A DNA stretch of 59,592 nucleotides from Blastopirellula sp. (GTDB taxonomy: Bacteria; Planctomycetota; Planctomycetia; Pirellulales; Pirellulaceae), in NCBI GenBank assembly GCA_002733575.1, contig NVWB01000016.1, positions 1 to 59,592 on the forward strand, written 5' to 3'. Both the position numbers and the translations under genes were made by a program. How positions within the stretch are numbered: position 1 is the stretch's first letter; each line of letters begins with the position of its first letter. Positions 25,343 to 34,222 of this stretch are shown piece after piece. The notes beneath the pieces were generated by a model that searched no databases, was not told the origin of the DNA, and saw only the letters and a program-made list of their open reading frames with translations.

Positions 25343-26152
25343 ATGTCTTCACACAAACAAAACGGCAGTCGAATCACAGTTCCTAAACTGGTTGAGATGA
25401 AAGCCGCCGGGAAAAAAATCTCGATTTTGACCGCTTACGATTACCCCATGGCCCGATTATTGGACAAATCCGGGGTCGATGCTATTTTGGTCGGAGACAG
25501 TATGTCGATGGTGATTCAGGGCCACGAGACCACTTTGCCTGTGACCTTAGACGAGATGATTTATCATGGCGAAATGGTCGCCAGAGCAGTCGATCATGCG
25601 TTGGTTATTGTTGACATGCCGTTTCCTAGTTACTTGCTTGGGGTTCACAAGGCAATCGAAAACGCGGGGAGAATTCTCAAAGAAACCGGCGCTCAAGCAG
25701 TCAAGCTAGAAGGAGGCGCCGATCAGGCCGATGTGATCGCTGGACTATCTGCAGCGGGAATTCCGGTCATGGCTCACGTAGGGCTCCGGCCGCAGCTTGT
25801 ACATCGCATGGGCGGATACAAAGTGCAACGAGACGAACATCAACTGCTAGAAGACGCAGTCGCCGCCGAACATGCTGGTGCCTTTAGCGTGGTGCTTGAA
25901 TGTGTGCCGAAGCAGATGGCCGCAAAAATTACCGAGAAACTAAGCATACCGACCATCGGAATTGGTGCCGGAGACCAATGCGATGGACAAGTGTTGGTAC
26001 TCAACGACATGCTAGGGCTCACCGAAGGCTACGTCCCTCGCTTTGTCAAAGAGTACAGTAACTTACGAGAAACCATCTCCAGTTCGGTCAAACAGTTCTG
26101 CAAAGAAGTGCAAGACGGCAGCTTTCCCGCCGATGAACATAGTTTCAAATAG
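25343..26152 (+). CDS. panB: 3-methyl-2-oxobutanoate hydroxymethyltransferase
   Basis: First committed step of pantothenate (vitamin B5, coenzyme A) synthesis: transfers a hydroxymethyl group from methylene-tetrahydrofolate to ketoisovalerate. 269 residues, normal length. Motifs are ISILTAYDYPMARLLDKSGVDAILVGDSMSMV (metal-binding Asp pair region), GHETTLPVTLDEMIYHGEMV, the AVKLEGG segment, VVLECVP with the catalytic Glu, and TIGIGAGDQCDGQVLVLNDMLGL. No other pan genes are adjacent. The IS element inserted 89 bases past the stop did not touch the gene. Confidence 0.96.
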   Translation: MSSHKQNGSRITVPKLVEMKAAGKKISILTAYDYPMARLLDKSGVDAILVGDSMSMVIQGHETTLPVTLDEMIYHGEMVARAVDHALVIVDMPFPSYLLGVHKAIENAGRILKETGAQAVKLEGGADQADVIAGLSAAGIPVMAHVGLRPQLVHRMGGYKVQRDEHQLLEDAVAAEHAGAFSVVLECVPKQMAAKITEKLSIPTIGIGAGDQCDGQVLVLNDMLGLTEGYVPRFVKEYSNLRETISSSVKQFCKEVQDGSFPADEHSFK

Positions 26153-26235
26153 TGAGAACCTAGACGCTTGTTTCGAAGTTGTGATCGCTTTTTCTCTATG
26201 TTTTCTACGGCATTTCCGATCACCCGAGTTGCAAA

Positions 26236-26241
26236 TCATTA
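26236..26241. repeat. target-site duplication, left (TCATTA)
   Basis: TCATTA immediately left of the IS end is repeated at 27775-27780 immediately right of it. A 6-bp direct repeat is expected for a recent insertion, although IS5-group elements often give shorter duplications. Confidence 0.65.
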
Positions 26242-27774
26242 GTCGGGCCTGAAAAAGTCTTTTATTTGGGCAGATATTCAATTTCGTGTTTTAGGCTGTT
26301 GGAATTGTTAGCCGTGAGGGGTTTTTATGCTGGTTTGTGGTGGAGAATTCATGCTGGGCCTTAAGTAGACTAGACCAGAGCCAATAAAAAATGGCGTGCT
26401 GAAACAGTCGGAGCAGCTTTTGTAGGTTTGATCCAGCAGCGGCGAGTACCGCGTTGACTGCGTCTCCAATCAGCCCTTTCAAAAAGCAGCGTCGCATGCG
26501 GTTGTCGGTTTTCAAATGCCCGATCTTTGGTTCAACCGCACTGCGTCGTTTGCGTCGCTTCTTTTTTGTGCGTGAAAGATTACGAGTGCTGCTGCCTGCG
26601 AGGTGCATCGTGGCGGGTCCGGTATAATTGTGACCTCGGTAGCCTTTGTCGAGATAGCCGTCCGTCACTTCCACGCCGGTATTTGCTTCAACGGTCGCAA
26701 TCGCTTCGGCCAATGTGTGTCCGTCGTAAGGATTGCCAGAACACAAATCTACGCCGACCAACCAGTTGCCGCGATTCGTGGTCGTCACCGAAATCTTTTG
26801 GCCAAACTCGTAACGCTTGTGGGCCTTGCCTTTGCTGATGCAGACGACCTCAGGCTCGTGCAGGCTGTAAAGTTTTTGCGTGTCGTTTTTTTTCTGATCG
26901 TGCAATCGCTGGCAAAGAGTCAGCAGTTCTTCCAGAGATTTATCGGGTTTATGAACCTTACGGCGTATATCTCGAATCATTCGGCCCACGAGGGTTCGCA
27001 GTTTCCTCAACTTGCGATTCATGCGTTTGAACTGCTTTGCATGGGCGTAACGACTTGCCATGACCGCCGCTTTTTTCGAGACACGCACGTACGATTGACG
27101 AAGATTTACGCCACGCTGCTTGGCCGCTTTGCCCAACTTGATGATCGCCTTATGAAGCAATTTGGAATCGGTAGGGTGCGTGATATTCTTTTCTTGAACC
27201 GTGGTGTCGACCGTCACTTGGGCAAGTTCCTGTTTCGTTACCTGCTTTTCACGCACCGCCAACGCGATGGTTTCTTGCAACAGGATCGCCAACTTTTCAG
27301 CACCAACCCGTTGCCGCCACTTGGTCATCGCCGTTGGGTGCAGCGGCGGTTTATGCTGCATTGTGGTGAAGCCACAAAAGTGTTGCCAGTACGGATTTTC
27401 GACCCAACGATCCAGCAAAGACTCATCCGATTCGTTGAACGTATGCTTCAAAAAATGAAGGCCAACCAGCAACCGAATCGACTTACCCGGCGCGCCCATG
27501 CCGGGGCTGTAGCAGTCTGCCAGTTCTACCTCGAATCGATTCCAGTCGATCTTGTTCGCCATGATAAACAGCGGATGATCATGGTTCAACAGTTGCTCGA
27601 ATTGAGCCTGAAACAAATTCAACTGGCTCGTTTCCGGCCGAGATTTAGGCTTCATGCCTGCCCCAAATTGCAAGGTTTTGATCAAACGGGAGAAGAAAGC
27701 CCGCAATTCTAACCACCCCATTGCATTGTTCCAACCCTGTATTGTAAGAGTCTGGGGAGTTTTTCAGGGACGAC
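26242..27774 (-). mobile_element. complete IS5-type insertion sequence (1533 bp)
   Basis: The left end GTCGGGCCTGAAAAAGTC (26242-26259) pairs imperfectly with the right end read on the minus strand, GTCGTCCCTGAAAAACTC (27774-27757), that is, 18-bp terminal inverted repeats with three mismatches. Both ends are flanked by TCATTA. One transposase gene fills the element. Intact ends, duplication and reading frame indicate a recent and possibly active copy. Confidence 0.82.
26291..27655 (-). CDS. IS5-family DDE transposase
   Basis: Cuts and joins the ends of its own element. I take the start at 27655 (MKPKSRPETSQLNLFQAQFEQLL), which matches the usual beginning of this family; an in-frame ATG at 27721 would add 22 residues. 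Marks of the family are KIDWNRFEVELADCYSPGMGAPGKSIRLLVGLHFLKH, VENPYWQHFCG, the first acidic residue in TVDTTVQEKNITHPTDSKLL, LRQSYVRVSKKAAVMASRYAHAKQFKR, the second in YLDKGYRGHNY and the Glu in AVEPKIGHLKTDNRM. About 454 residues with no frame interruption, so likely functional. Confidence 0.92.
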   Translation of the reverse strand: MKPKSRPETSQLNLFQAQFEQLLNHDHPLFIMANKIDWNRFEVELADCYSPGMGAPGKSIRLLVGLHFLKHTFNESDESLLDRWVENPYWQHFCGFTTMQHKPPLHPTAMTKWRQRVGAEKLAILLQETIALAVREKQVTKQELAQVTVDTTVQEKNITHPTDSKLLHKAIIKLGKAAKQRGVNLRQSYVRVSKKAAVMASRYAHAKQFKRMNRKLRKLRTLVGRMIRDIRRKVHKPDKSLEELLTLCQRLHDQKKNDTQKLYSLHEPEVVCISKGKAHKRYEFGQKISVTTTNRGNWLVGVDLCSGNPYDGHTLAEAIATVEANTGVEVTDGYLDKGYRGHNYTGPATMHLAGSSTRNLSRTKKKRRKRRSAVEPKIGHLKTDNRMRRCFLKGLIGDAVNAVLAAAGSNLQKLLRLFQHAIFYWLWSSLLKAQHEFSTTNQHKNPSRLTIPTA

Positions 27775-28073
27775 TCATTAATTCCCAAACCCCTACTTTT
27801 ATGGATTAATGCAAATCAAATGGACTTTGAAATCCATCTTTCAGATTTGCGCAAAGTCTGCTGACAAAACACGTTAAGATGCCATGCTCTCCTTAGAAAT
27901 GCACTTATAGGCGAGATATACGCCATTACTAAGTTTCCATTTTTTTCCCGAAATAACATTTTACCATTTTATCTTGATCCCAAACGAGTTAAAATAAACG
28001 TCTCTTCTCAATAGAACTTATCCAGAGATTCAGCCGCTCTGAATGTCCCATAATCGTAAGGGAGTATCATCGT

Positions 28074-28568
28074 ATGAAACTAAACTTTACCCCAGAACAA
28101 TCAATGGTCGCAGGCGAGTTCATGGCAACTCGCTTAGTCACGCTTAACCCTGAAGACGATGCTCTAGAAGCCGTCCGCAAACTTTTGCATCATAAAATAT
28201 CAGGGGCTCCAGTCACCGATGCCAACGGCACTTACTTAGGCGTCTTCTCAGAAAAAACATCGATGCGTTTTTTGGTCGATGCCACCTATTCGCAGTTGCC
28301 TTCGAATCAAGTCAGTGCGTTTATGGACACCGAACTTGATCGGATTATTTCGGAATCAACCGATTTACTCGATTGCATGCAGATATTTTTAACGACACCC
28401 TATCGAAGACTGCCGGTGCTGCGTGAAGACAAACTAGTGGGCCAAATCAGCCGCCGCGATGTACTAAACGCCGCCATGAAATTGATCGACCAAACCGATC
28501 ACCGCAGCGGTAAGTTTGTGATGTACTTTAGTGCGTTATTGAATTTACATGAATCGCCTGTGGAGTAG
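28074..28568 (+). CDS. CBS-domain pair protein
   Basis: 164-residue soluble protein made almost entirely of two CBS domains: about 15-70 (FMATRLVTLNPEDDALEAVRKLLHHKISGAPVTDANGTYLGVFSEK) and about 85-140 (FMDTELDRIISESTDLLDCMQIFLTTPYRRLPVLREDKLVGQISRRDVL). CBS pairs bind adenine nucleotides and regulate a partner; no partner domain is fused and none is adjacent, so its target is unknown. A good ribosome binding site (AAGGGAG) lies shortly before the ATG. It is convergent with the CehA-like gene. Confidence 0.85.
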   Translation: MKLNFTPEQSMVAGEFMATRLVTLNPEDDALEAVRKLLHHKISGAPVTDANGTYLGVFSEKTSMRFLVDATYSQLPSNQVSAFMDTELDRIISESTDLLDCMQIFLTTPYRRLPVLREDKLVGQISRRDVLNAAMKLIDQTDHRSGKFVMYFSALLNLHESPVE

Positions 28569-28593
28569 GTTTACTCAGATGAGCTTGCAATTC

Positions 28594-28680
28594 TCGTAGG
28601 GTACGCTACTGCGTACCAGGAAGAGTTATCAAGCGTCATCAAGCCAAACTGAATTCATGGTCCGCAATAGCGGACCCTAC
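28594..28680. repeat. palindromic intergenic element
   Basis: The left arm TCGTAGGGTACGC-x-ACTGCGTACC is matched by a right arm GGTCCGCAATAGCGGACCCTAC; the outer TAGGGT/ACCCTA pair and the inner short hairpins give a folded element of about 87 bases. It lies between two convergent genes and may also end transcription. Confidence 0.6.
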
Positions 28681-30314
28681 TCGTTCCAGTGCAGTTGAGC
28701 ATCATTAATAATTTGCTCATAACGAAGCCGGGCTTCTTTGTAGATATCTAAAACAGCCTGTTGGGCTTGCGTGTCGGGGAAGCGGTTCGGTTCTGATTTT
28801 GCGAATGCCTCTAGCTGGTCGACCCAACGCAGCATGTATTGGGCATCTTCTTTGGATGCGGTTGGTTTTTCGTCAACCGAAATATAAATCGGGCTCGTAT
28901 GGGCTTGGCGAAGTAATCCGTCAGGGGCTCGGTACAAGGCCCGTGATGCAATCCAGCCGCTTCGTTTTGGGGTTAGTTTGAATGTCAGTTCCGATTCCAC
29001 GGTTGGGTTCGGCGTTTCTTTCAATAGATTGATGGATGCGACAATAAGCCCGTTGTGAATTATTTGGAGCGACTCTAGCTGCTCCGCTGATTTCACGTTC
29101 GTTTTAATTGCAACGGTTTGCGGTTGTCCTGAACTAAGTGAGATCGTGCTGCCCATCGATTGGAAGTTGGCAGTCAGCGAGAGCATCGGCCCCGATGTGG
29201 CAAAGGTGCGGCCCTGTTTAATTGCGGCCCACATTTTTTCGGCGGTCAATGAGCCGTCGACTTGTGCGTAGACTCGGTTGTAGCCTGTTGGCAGCGGCAT
29301 CACGCCGATGGCCGAACCGCCGGACACCCCGAGTTTGAAACCGCAATTTAGGAAACGGTAGTAGACCGAATTGGTTCGATGAAACAGTCCATCACCAGCG
29401 GCAGTGTTCGATTCGCCCGGCGATAGTGGGCCTATCATGCCGTAGCCGCCGAAGTGGGTTTTCAAGCGGTGATAATGATTGTGGCAAAGCTGAATCGTAT
29501 CAAGCATTCCCAACGGTGCCCCAATCACCGACTCAGCCCAAGTGGGCTTGTCACTGTCGTACACGGAATCTGGAGAATGCTGTCGGGCACTTCGGCACAA
29601 CGCGGCATCTGTCGGAAAGTGTTCGCCATATCGCTTGGCAGTAACCGATTGATTTAGGTTAAACAGAAATGTGGCTCCGACCGTTGCGCCTGGGGCTGCA
29701 TTGAAATCGATCCGCTCGATCTCGATATTGTTACGGGTGATCAAGTGGTGATCATCGATGAGAATCGGTTGCGTAAAGTCTTCACTGGGCCACGCGGACT
29801 TCCAGGTTTCGCCTTTGCCACGCAGCCAGTAGGTAAACGAGGGGATTAAATGGACATCGTCGGCCAGTGCCAGTTGTTTAAGAATGCGAGGGTCGTTGGA
29901 CCCTAAGTGAACATGCAAATCGGCCGAGTACCATCCTTGCTTGGGCATATCAATCCAACGGTTAATCTGAATTGTCTTATCGGTGGTCTTGCCTGCCATG
30001 ATCATCACCTTCACATCAACCGGCAAAAACTCTTTCCCTTTTTCTACATGGACAATTGCCTGACCTGCCGGAACAGACATCGAAAAACGCCCATCGCAGC
30101 TAAAACTTTTGTCCTTGGCGTAAGGCGTTGCAGTGCTAGGGGTACTTGGCTGAAACAACTTCTTACCACCGACTTCAACCCAAGCCCGCGCTGGTGTTAT
30201 GTCTCCATTTTGATCGATGATTTTTACCGCAAGTTGACCATCGGCGGCGATGCAAAACGTAGTGGTGATCGCCAGTAGCAAGAGTGGTAAAGTGTGTTGA
30301 ACGATTTTTTGCAT
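28677..30314 (-). CDS. secreted CehA/McbA-type PHP-domain metallohydrolase
   Basis: 545 residues with signal peptide (MQKIVQHTLPLLLLAITTTFCIA-ADG). The catalytic region starts with GWYSADLHVHLGSNDPR, the PHP HxH motif, followed by ADDVHLIPSFTYW; further His/Asp ligands are expected in CHNHYHRLKTH and the GVSGGSAIG stretch. The N-terminal part (about 24-125) looks like a beta-sandwich, and a later one (about 390-480) also. CehA relatives hydrolyse carbamates or phosphoesters, but the true substrate in planctomycetes is unknown. It lies opposite the CBS gene and is flanked by palindromic repeats on both sides. Confidence 0.75.
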   Translation of the reverse strand: MQKIVQHTLPLLLLAITTTFCIAADGQLAVKIIDQNGDITPARAWVEVGGKKLFQPSTPSTATPYAKDKSFSCDGRFSMSVPAGQAIVHVEKGKEFLPVDVKVMIMAGKTTDKTIQINRWIDMPKQGWYSADLHVHLGSNDPRILKQLALADDVHLIPSFTYWLRGKGETWKSAWPSEDFTQPILIDDHHLITRNNIEIERIDFNAAPGATVGATFLFNLNQSVTAKRYGEHFPTDAALCRSARQHSPDSVYDSDKPTWAESVIGAPLGMLDTIQLCHNHYHRLKTHFGGYGMIGPLSPGESNTAAGDGLFHRTNSVYYRFLNCGFKLGVSGGSAIGVMPLPTGYNRVYAQVDGSLTAEKMWAAIKQGRTFATSGPMLSLTANFQSMGSTISLSSGQPQTVAIKTNVKSAEQLESLQIIHNGLIVASINLLKETPNPTVESELTFKLTPKRSGWIASRALYRAPDGLLRQAHTSPIYISVDEKPTASKEDAQYMLRWVDQLEAFAKSEPNRFPDTQAQQAVLDIYKEARLRYEQIINDAQLHWNE

Positions 30315-30345
30315 CGGTTTGAGTTCCGCATGTAAGAGAATTCAT

Positions 30346-30555
30346 TCGTAGGGTGGCTGCTCGCCAGCCGCCTGTTTATGCGTATTGAGTCGGATGGAAT
30401 TCATCACAAAAATGCCACGACACCTTCACTCAATGAAAGACTATGATTGAACAACTTCAAACGAATTTGATTGACGCCGTGTATGAGATTGCATCTCTTG
30501 AAAGAAATGAAATCGTTAAACAGGCGGCTGGCCTAAAAGGGCAGCCACCCTACGA
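30346..30555. repeat. inverted-repeat element (MITE-like) between CehA- and PhoD-like genes
   Basis: The arm 30346-30377 (TCGTAGGGTGGCTGC and CCAGCCGCCTGTTT) is the reverse complement of 30518-30555 except for a few extra bases in the second copy. A 140-base core lies between. The 85-codon open frame beginning at 30443 starts in the core and runs through the right arm into the phosphatase gene, so I treat it as spurious. Confidence 0.7.
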
Positions 30556-30574
30556 CCCATATGTACACAAAATC

Positions 30575-31993
30575 TTACTTGGCCGTTTGCACATCTTCGT
30601 TGTAAACTTTTCCACTGGTGCTGTAGTGGCGGAAGGTGGCCTTGGGGGTTCCGTTTACTCTTTCGATAGAGACCGAGAGAAACCCGCCTTTGATTTTTAG
30701 GTATTGGTGCATGTCGGAGCGATTTCTTTCTGAGAAGCCACTGGCATGTTTATCCGAGGTGGGTCCGCACGAATATTCTCGCACGCCTGACTTGGGATCG
30801 ACCGAAACGTATTGCCAGTGCCGGTCTCCGCAGACGACGAACATGTTTTTTTGTTTGCCGATGAAGGCCCGGATTTCGTCCCCTTCGTGCGTGAAACCTT
30901 TGTTTGCGTGGTTGTCGTTTTTGCCGCCACGGTCTGGTCCAACAACCGGCGTAGGGCTAATCAGAATGCGGAACGTAGCGTCTGATTCTTTCACAGTTTT
31001 ATAGAACCATGCTTTTTGTTCTTCGCCCCAGATCGTTTTGTCTGGCCCATCGGGCATGTTGTTCGGCGAACGAAAGTCGCGGCCTTCGACTAACCAAATT
31101 TGCAGGTCTTTGCCCCAGCGAATTGTTCGATAGGTTTTTTCGCCCATGGGGACTTGTTCACGAAAGATGTTGAGCCCTTGCTCCCAGGTTAAATCGCCAT
31201 AAGTTTGGCCGGGCCAGCTATCGTTTTTGAGTGTGTCGTGATCGTCTTTGATGAAGTAGCTGGAAGTGTGATTATGGAAGTCGCGTTGGTTGGGCATCGA
31301 GTAAAGTCGGTTCCATTTGAATCGCGCCAACGCTTGATTCACGGCCCAAGGATTCGGCTTGTCGTAGTATTCGATGTCTCCGGTATGTACAAAGAAATTG
31401 AGATCGAGTCCTTTCATGTGCGGATAAATTTTGTGTCCATTGGCCAGGTCATCACGCCTGGGATAATCTTGACCAGTTACCACGGTGAAATTAATGGGTG
31501 CCGCTTGCGTTGCCGTTGGTGCTGTGCGAAAGGAACCTTGGACTTTGCAGCTCACTTTATCGGAACCGGTCGCTCTTCCTTCCACCAAAACACGATACTG
31601 AGTGCCAGGGAGCAGGTCTTTGAGTTTAAGTTGGGAAGTAAAATCAGTTTTGGCGGTCACTTTTTTCCATTCGCTGGTTGATCTAGCATCCCGCTTGGTC
31701 GTACTCCAAGTCACTCGGACTTCACCCTGTACGCCGGGCACAGCGGCTTCCATGGCGTCGATATCTTTGACTGGCTTCGGTTTAACTCTTTTGTCTTTGC
31801 TATCGGTAAATGGTTTCCCGTCGATGTTCCGCTCGGCATGCTTAGTTAAGCGAGTCCAAATGATGGCGGAAGTCGAATTGACTTCACCAATTTTGATGCC
31901 ATTGGCCATTTCGACCGCGTACACATTGCCAGCACCAATCAGTGCGAAACCAAGAGTACTCAGAGCGATTGCATAATTCTGAAGACGTGACAT
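30575..31993 (-). CDS. PhoD-like alkaline phosphatase family protein, secreted
   Basis: Metallophosphoesterase of the PhoD superfamily. From the ATG at 31993 it has 472 residues with a signal peptide (MSRLQNYAIALSTLGFALIGAGNVYA-VEM); 11 codons further upstream are in frame. An N-terminal fibronectin-like domain (GIKIGEVNSTSAIIWTRLTKHAERN, VRVTWSTTK) precedes the catalytic domain with VVTGQDYPRRDDLANG, HTGDIEYYD, FIKDDHDTLKND and GDRHWQYVSVDPKSG, which supply the metal ligands. Acts outside the cytoplasm on phosphate esters; specificity unknown. Confidence 0.88.
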   Translation of the reverse strand: MSRLQNYAIALSTLGFALIGAGNVYAVEMANGIKIGEVNSTSAIIWTRLTKHAERNIDGKPFTDSKDKRVKPKPVKDIDAMEAAVPGVQGEVRVTWSTTKRDARSTSEWKKVTAKTDFTSQLKLKDLLPGTQYRVLVEGRATGSDKVSCKVQGSFRTAPTATQAAPINFTVVTGQDYPRRDDLANGHKIYPHMKGLDLNFFVHTGDIEYYDKPNPWAVNQALARFKWNRLYSMPNQRDFHNHTSSYFIKDDHDTLKNDSWPGQTYGDLTWEQGLNIFREQVPMGEKTYRTIRWGKDLQIWLVEGRDFRSPNNMPDGPDKTIWGEEQKAWFYKTVKESDATFRILISPTPVVGPDRGGKNDNHANKGFTHEGDEIRAFIGKQKNMFVVCGDRHWQYVSVDPKSGVREYSCGPTSDKHASGFSERNRSDMHQYLKIKGGFLSVSIERVNGTPKATFRHYSTSGKVYNEDVQTAK

Positions 31994-32103
31994 GGGTGTT
32001 TTTCCAGAAAAGGAGAGGGAATACATACCAGAAAATATCGATAGCTTTTTCTATTAGACCAATATATTGTAGCTCAAGCAAATGTCCGTTGCAGTTCAGC
32101 GCA

Positions 32104-32138
32104 TAAAAAAAGGAACCGGGTTAGCGGCTCCTTTTTTG
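32104..32138 (-). terminator. bidirectional-looking terminator after the NRDE gene
   Basis: Stem GGAACCG (32112-32118) with CGGCTCC (32125-32131), one G-T or mismatch pair, flanked by seven A on the left and six T on the right, so it could end transcription in either direction. The minus-strand gene ending at 32167 is the natural user. Confidence 0.85.
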
Positions 32139-32166
32139 ATTTCGATTGAACAACCAGTGGCAAGTC

Positions 32167-32973
32167 TTATGTTGCTTGTTCTTGCTGCTGTAGGGCGGCA
32201 GCGGCTTCGGCCTTGGTACGGGCTTCGCGAAGTCCACGGCTCAAGATATCACGCAACAATGGTGAGTAATCTTCGAACTTGGCGTTGTTCGGGGCGCCAT
32301 CAGCATATTGGAAGATCGCGTCTCGTGGCTTTAGGCCAAGAGAAAGCAGCGTGGAACTAACGGTTCCCCATTCGTTACCTTGAACGACCATGCCAGGACG
32401 ACCTGGTGCGGCCGAAGGACGAGCGAAAACTTTACTGGCCACGGCCAAAAACTTGACGGCAGAATCTAACGATTGCAGCGTCAACAGGCGATGGGCCAGT
32501 TTTACGCGATCGTCGTTAGGATCGTTGAGATCCATATTGCCGATTAAGTTCAAGCCTTCTTCTAGTGGCTGAGCGTTCACGTCTGGACCACCATGAATGA
32601 CCCAACCGCTTTCGGCATCGGCCACAACAAAGTTGACACCATCGTATTGATCGGCGTTCAACGCTTCCATGGCTTGATCCACGGCACCACGCGCAGTGCT
32701 GGCACGCAACAATTCACGGCACAACAAACCACGCGAGCGAGGAACCATCGGACGGTTCATCACGCGGCGATTACAAGCACCAACAAACATGCCGTGCTGG
32801 TTTACGCCGAGCCAGGTTCCGCCAGCTTGTTGATCAATTCCACACAGGGCTCTTGGTTTCCCTGATTGAATGGAAGGGACTAAAGTTGGGCGATCATAAA
32901 ATTCTTCCCGGTTGGCTGCCACTAAGATTGGAGCTTCGGGTACAGATTTGTATTGAATTGCCAGTAGGCACAT
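32167..32973 (-). CDS. NRDE (TANGO2-like) family protein
   Basis: From the ATG at 32973 it encodes 268 residues beginning MCLLAIQYKSVPEAPILVAANREEFYDRPT. The N-terminal Cys at position 2 and the NRDE motif (here NREE) are the marks of the family. The conserved GGTWLGVNQHGMFVGACNR follows. The Cys could become an N-terminal nucleophile as in Ntn-hydrolases, but the biochemical role is not established. A 13-codon extension to 33012 is in frame but not supported because it would hide the Cys. It ends at a strong terminator. Confidence 0.82.
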   Translation of the reverse strand: MCLLAIQYKSVPEAPILVAANREEFYDRPTLVPSIQSGKPRALCGIDQQAGGTWLGVNQHGMFVGACNRRVMNRPMVPRSRGLLCRELLRASTARGAVDQAMEALNADQYDGVNFVVADAESGWVIHGGPDVNAQPLEEGLNLIGNMDLNDPNDDRVKLAHRLLTLQSLDSAVKFLAVASKVFARPSAAPGRPGMVVQGNEWGTVSSTLLSLGLKPRDAIFQYADGAPNNAKFEDYSPLLRDILSRGLREARTKAEAAAALQQQEQAT

Positions 32974-33574
32974 ATTACTGAGTTTCGGGTTCGAGGTGAG
33001 ATAGAAGTTCACTACGGAGACGGTCCGATGTGTTGGATAATCTCATTGAGTTTATTCGTTTTTCACGGCAAGGGGCACCCCCACAAGGGAGTACGTAGTT
33101 CCTTTTACCAAACCTCGTAATCGTTATTCCCCCTAAAATCAAGGATTTCGAGCGATTAGAGGTAAATAGACTTCCATTGCACGGCAAATAACGGGCAATA
33201 ACCTGCTTTTCCGTAATCCAAAGCGGAAACCCGAGAGAGGAAATACTTCTGCTTGAAATTGTCTGAAAACTGAAAAAACAACTCAAAAGTGGGCCTTAAT
33301 GACTACGAAACCTGTCAAACCCGGGCACAAGTAGAGTTCTTGATCAACTTTGATCTATTCGCATCGAATAACAAGGGCCATTTAGCGGATAAGAAAGCCA
33401 ACACTGTGCTGGTTGAATTGTCGCCGATCTAGGCTTAAATTCAAGAGACAACCGCTCTACAATAAACAGATGGCTTGAATTGCAATGCAATTTACATTTA
33501 ACTCTAGGGCCTCGGGCTCTCAACTTATCCAATTATCCAAATTACTTATCAGAGAAAATAGTTAGGCAACCACT
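32974..33574. other. intergenic region, no gene seen
   Basis: About 600 bases between divergent genes. Short open frames here carry no family features. The stretch must hold the promoters of the NRDE gene and the DUF2750 gene, but I see no clear -35/-10 pair. Composition is even, with no strong repeat. Confidence 0.4.
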
Positions 33575-33934
33575 ATGTATCGCTCCAACTCTGTCAACGC
33601 AATGGATTTAGGCCCTGATGAACGGTATAAGTTCTTTGTAAGTTATGTCAAAAAAGAGCAACTATTATGGGGACTCTACAATAGCGGCTGGGCCGAAGCG
33701 ACCGATGAGTCAGAAACCAAAGGTTTGATTGTTTTTCCCGAAAAAGATACCGCCGAAGCTTATGCCAAGTCGGACTTTGATGGCTACACACCGAAAGAGA
33801 TCAAGCTCTCAAGCTTTCTCGAACGCTGGGTCGATAAACTAATGGGCCAAAGTTACAATATCGCAGTCTTTCCGACACCTATCGACGCCCCGAAATTTGT
33901 TGACCCTTATTCGATTCGAGACGATTTAAATTAA
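33575..33934 (+). CDS. DUF2750 domain protein
   Basis: 119-residue cytoplasmic protein matching the DUF2750 pattern: LGPDERYKFFVSYVKKEQLLWGLYNSGWAEATDE, VFPEKDTAEAYAK, GYTPKEIKLSSFLERWVDKL and the closing IAVFPTPIDAPKFVDPYSIRDDL. The family has no assigned function. Full length, single domain. It stands alone with about 290 bases to fabH. Low-confidence role as an accessory or immunity-type protein is sometimes suggested for such small orphan domains but nothing here supports it. Confidence 0.82.
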   Translation: MYRSNSVNAMDLGPDERYKFFVSYVKKEQLLWGLYNSGWAEATDESETKGLIVFPEKDTAEAYAKSDFDGYTPKEIKLSSFLERWVDKLMGQSYNIAVFPTPIDAPKFVDPYSIRDDLN

Positions 33935-34222
33935 GCAGGGGCACTAGATAAGAACTTCTGCTATCGGTAAAAAAAAACGCAGTTCTATCGCCTACGGGGA
34001 CCATGTTTTTAAACTTAGTATTTGCTATACTAGTGGGCTTTCACTTTTGGCAATCGGTTCTCTAGAGTAAGCAGTGCAGCCACACGCTTTCGATTTTCAG
34101 ACTGATTGCCGATCCTGTCACTGTATCAATACCAACATTTACAGCTACACACCCATAAGGATGCGAGCTTGGCCAGCGATCCACAAGTTGAATATTCTGG
34201 GCGTAGCCCAATGCGGTCGTTA

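Noticed and set aside
26603..27712. 369-codon open frame antisense to the transposase
   Set aside because: It is a shadow of the IS5-type transposase, whose frame carries the recognisable motifs.
30443..30700. 85-codon open frame
   Set aside because: It begins inside an inverted-repeat element and ends inside the opposite-strand phosphatase gene.
34106..34222. N-terminal extension of FabH
   Set aside because: The extra residues are not like FabH, and the MGIQILGTGSYVP start matches the family.
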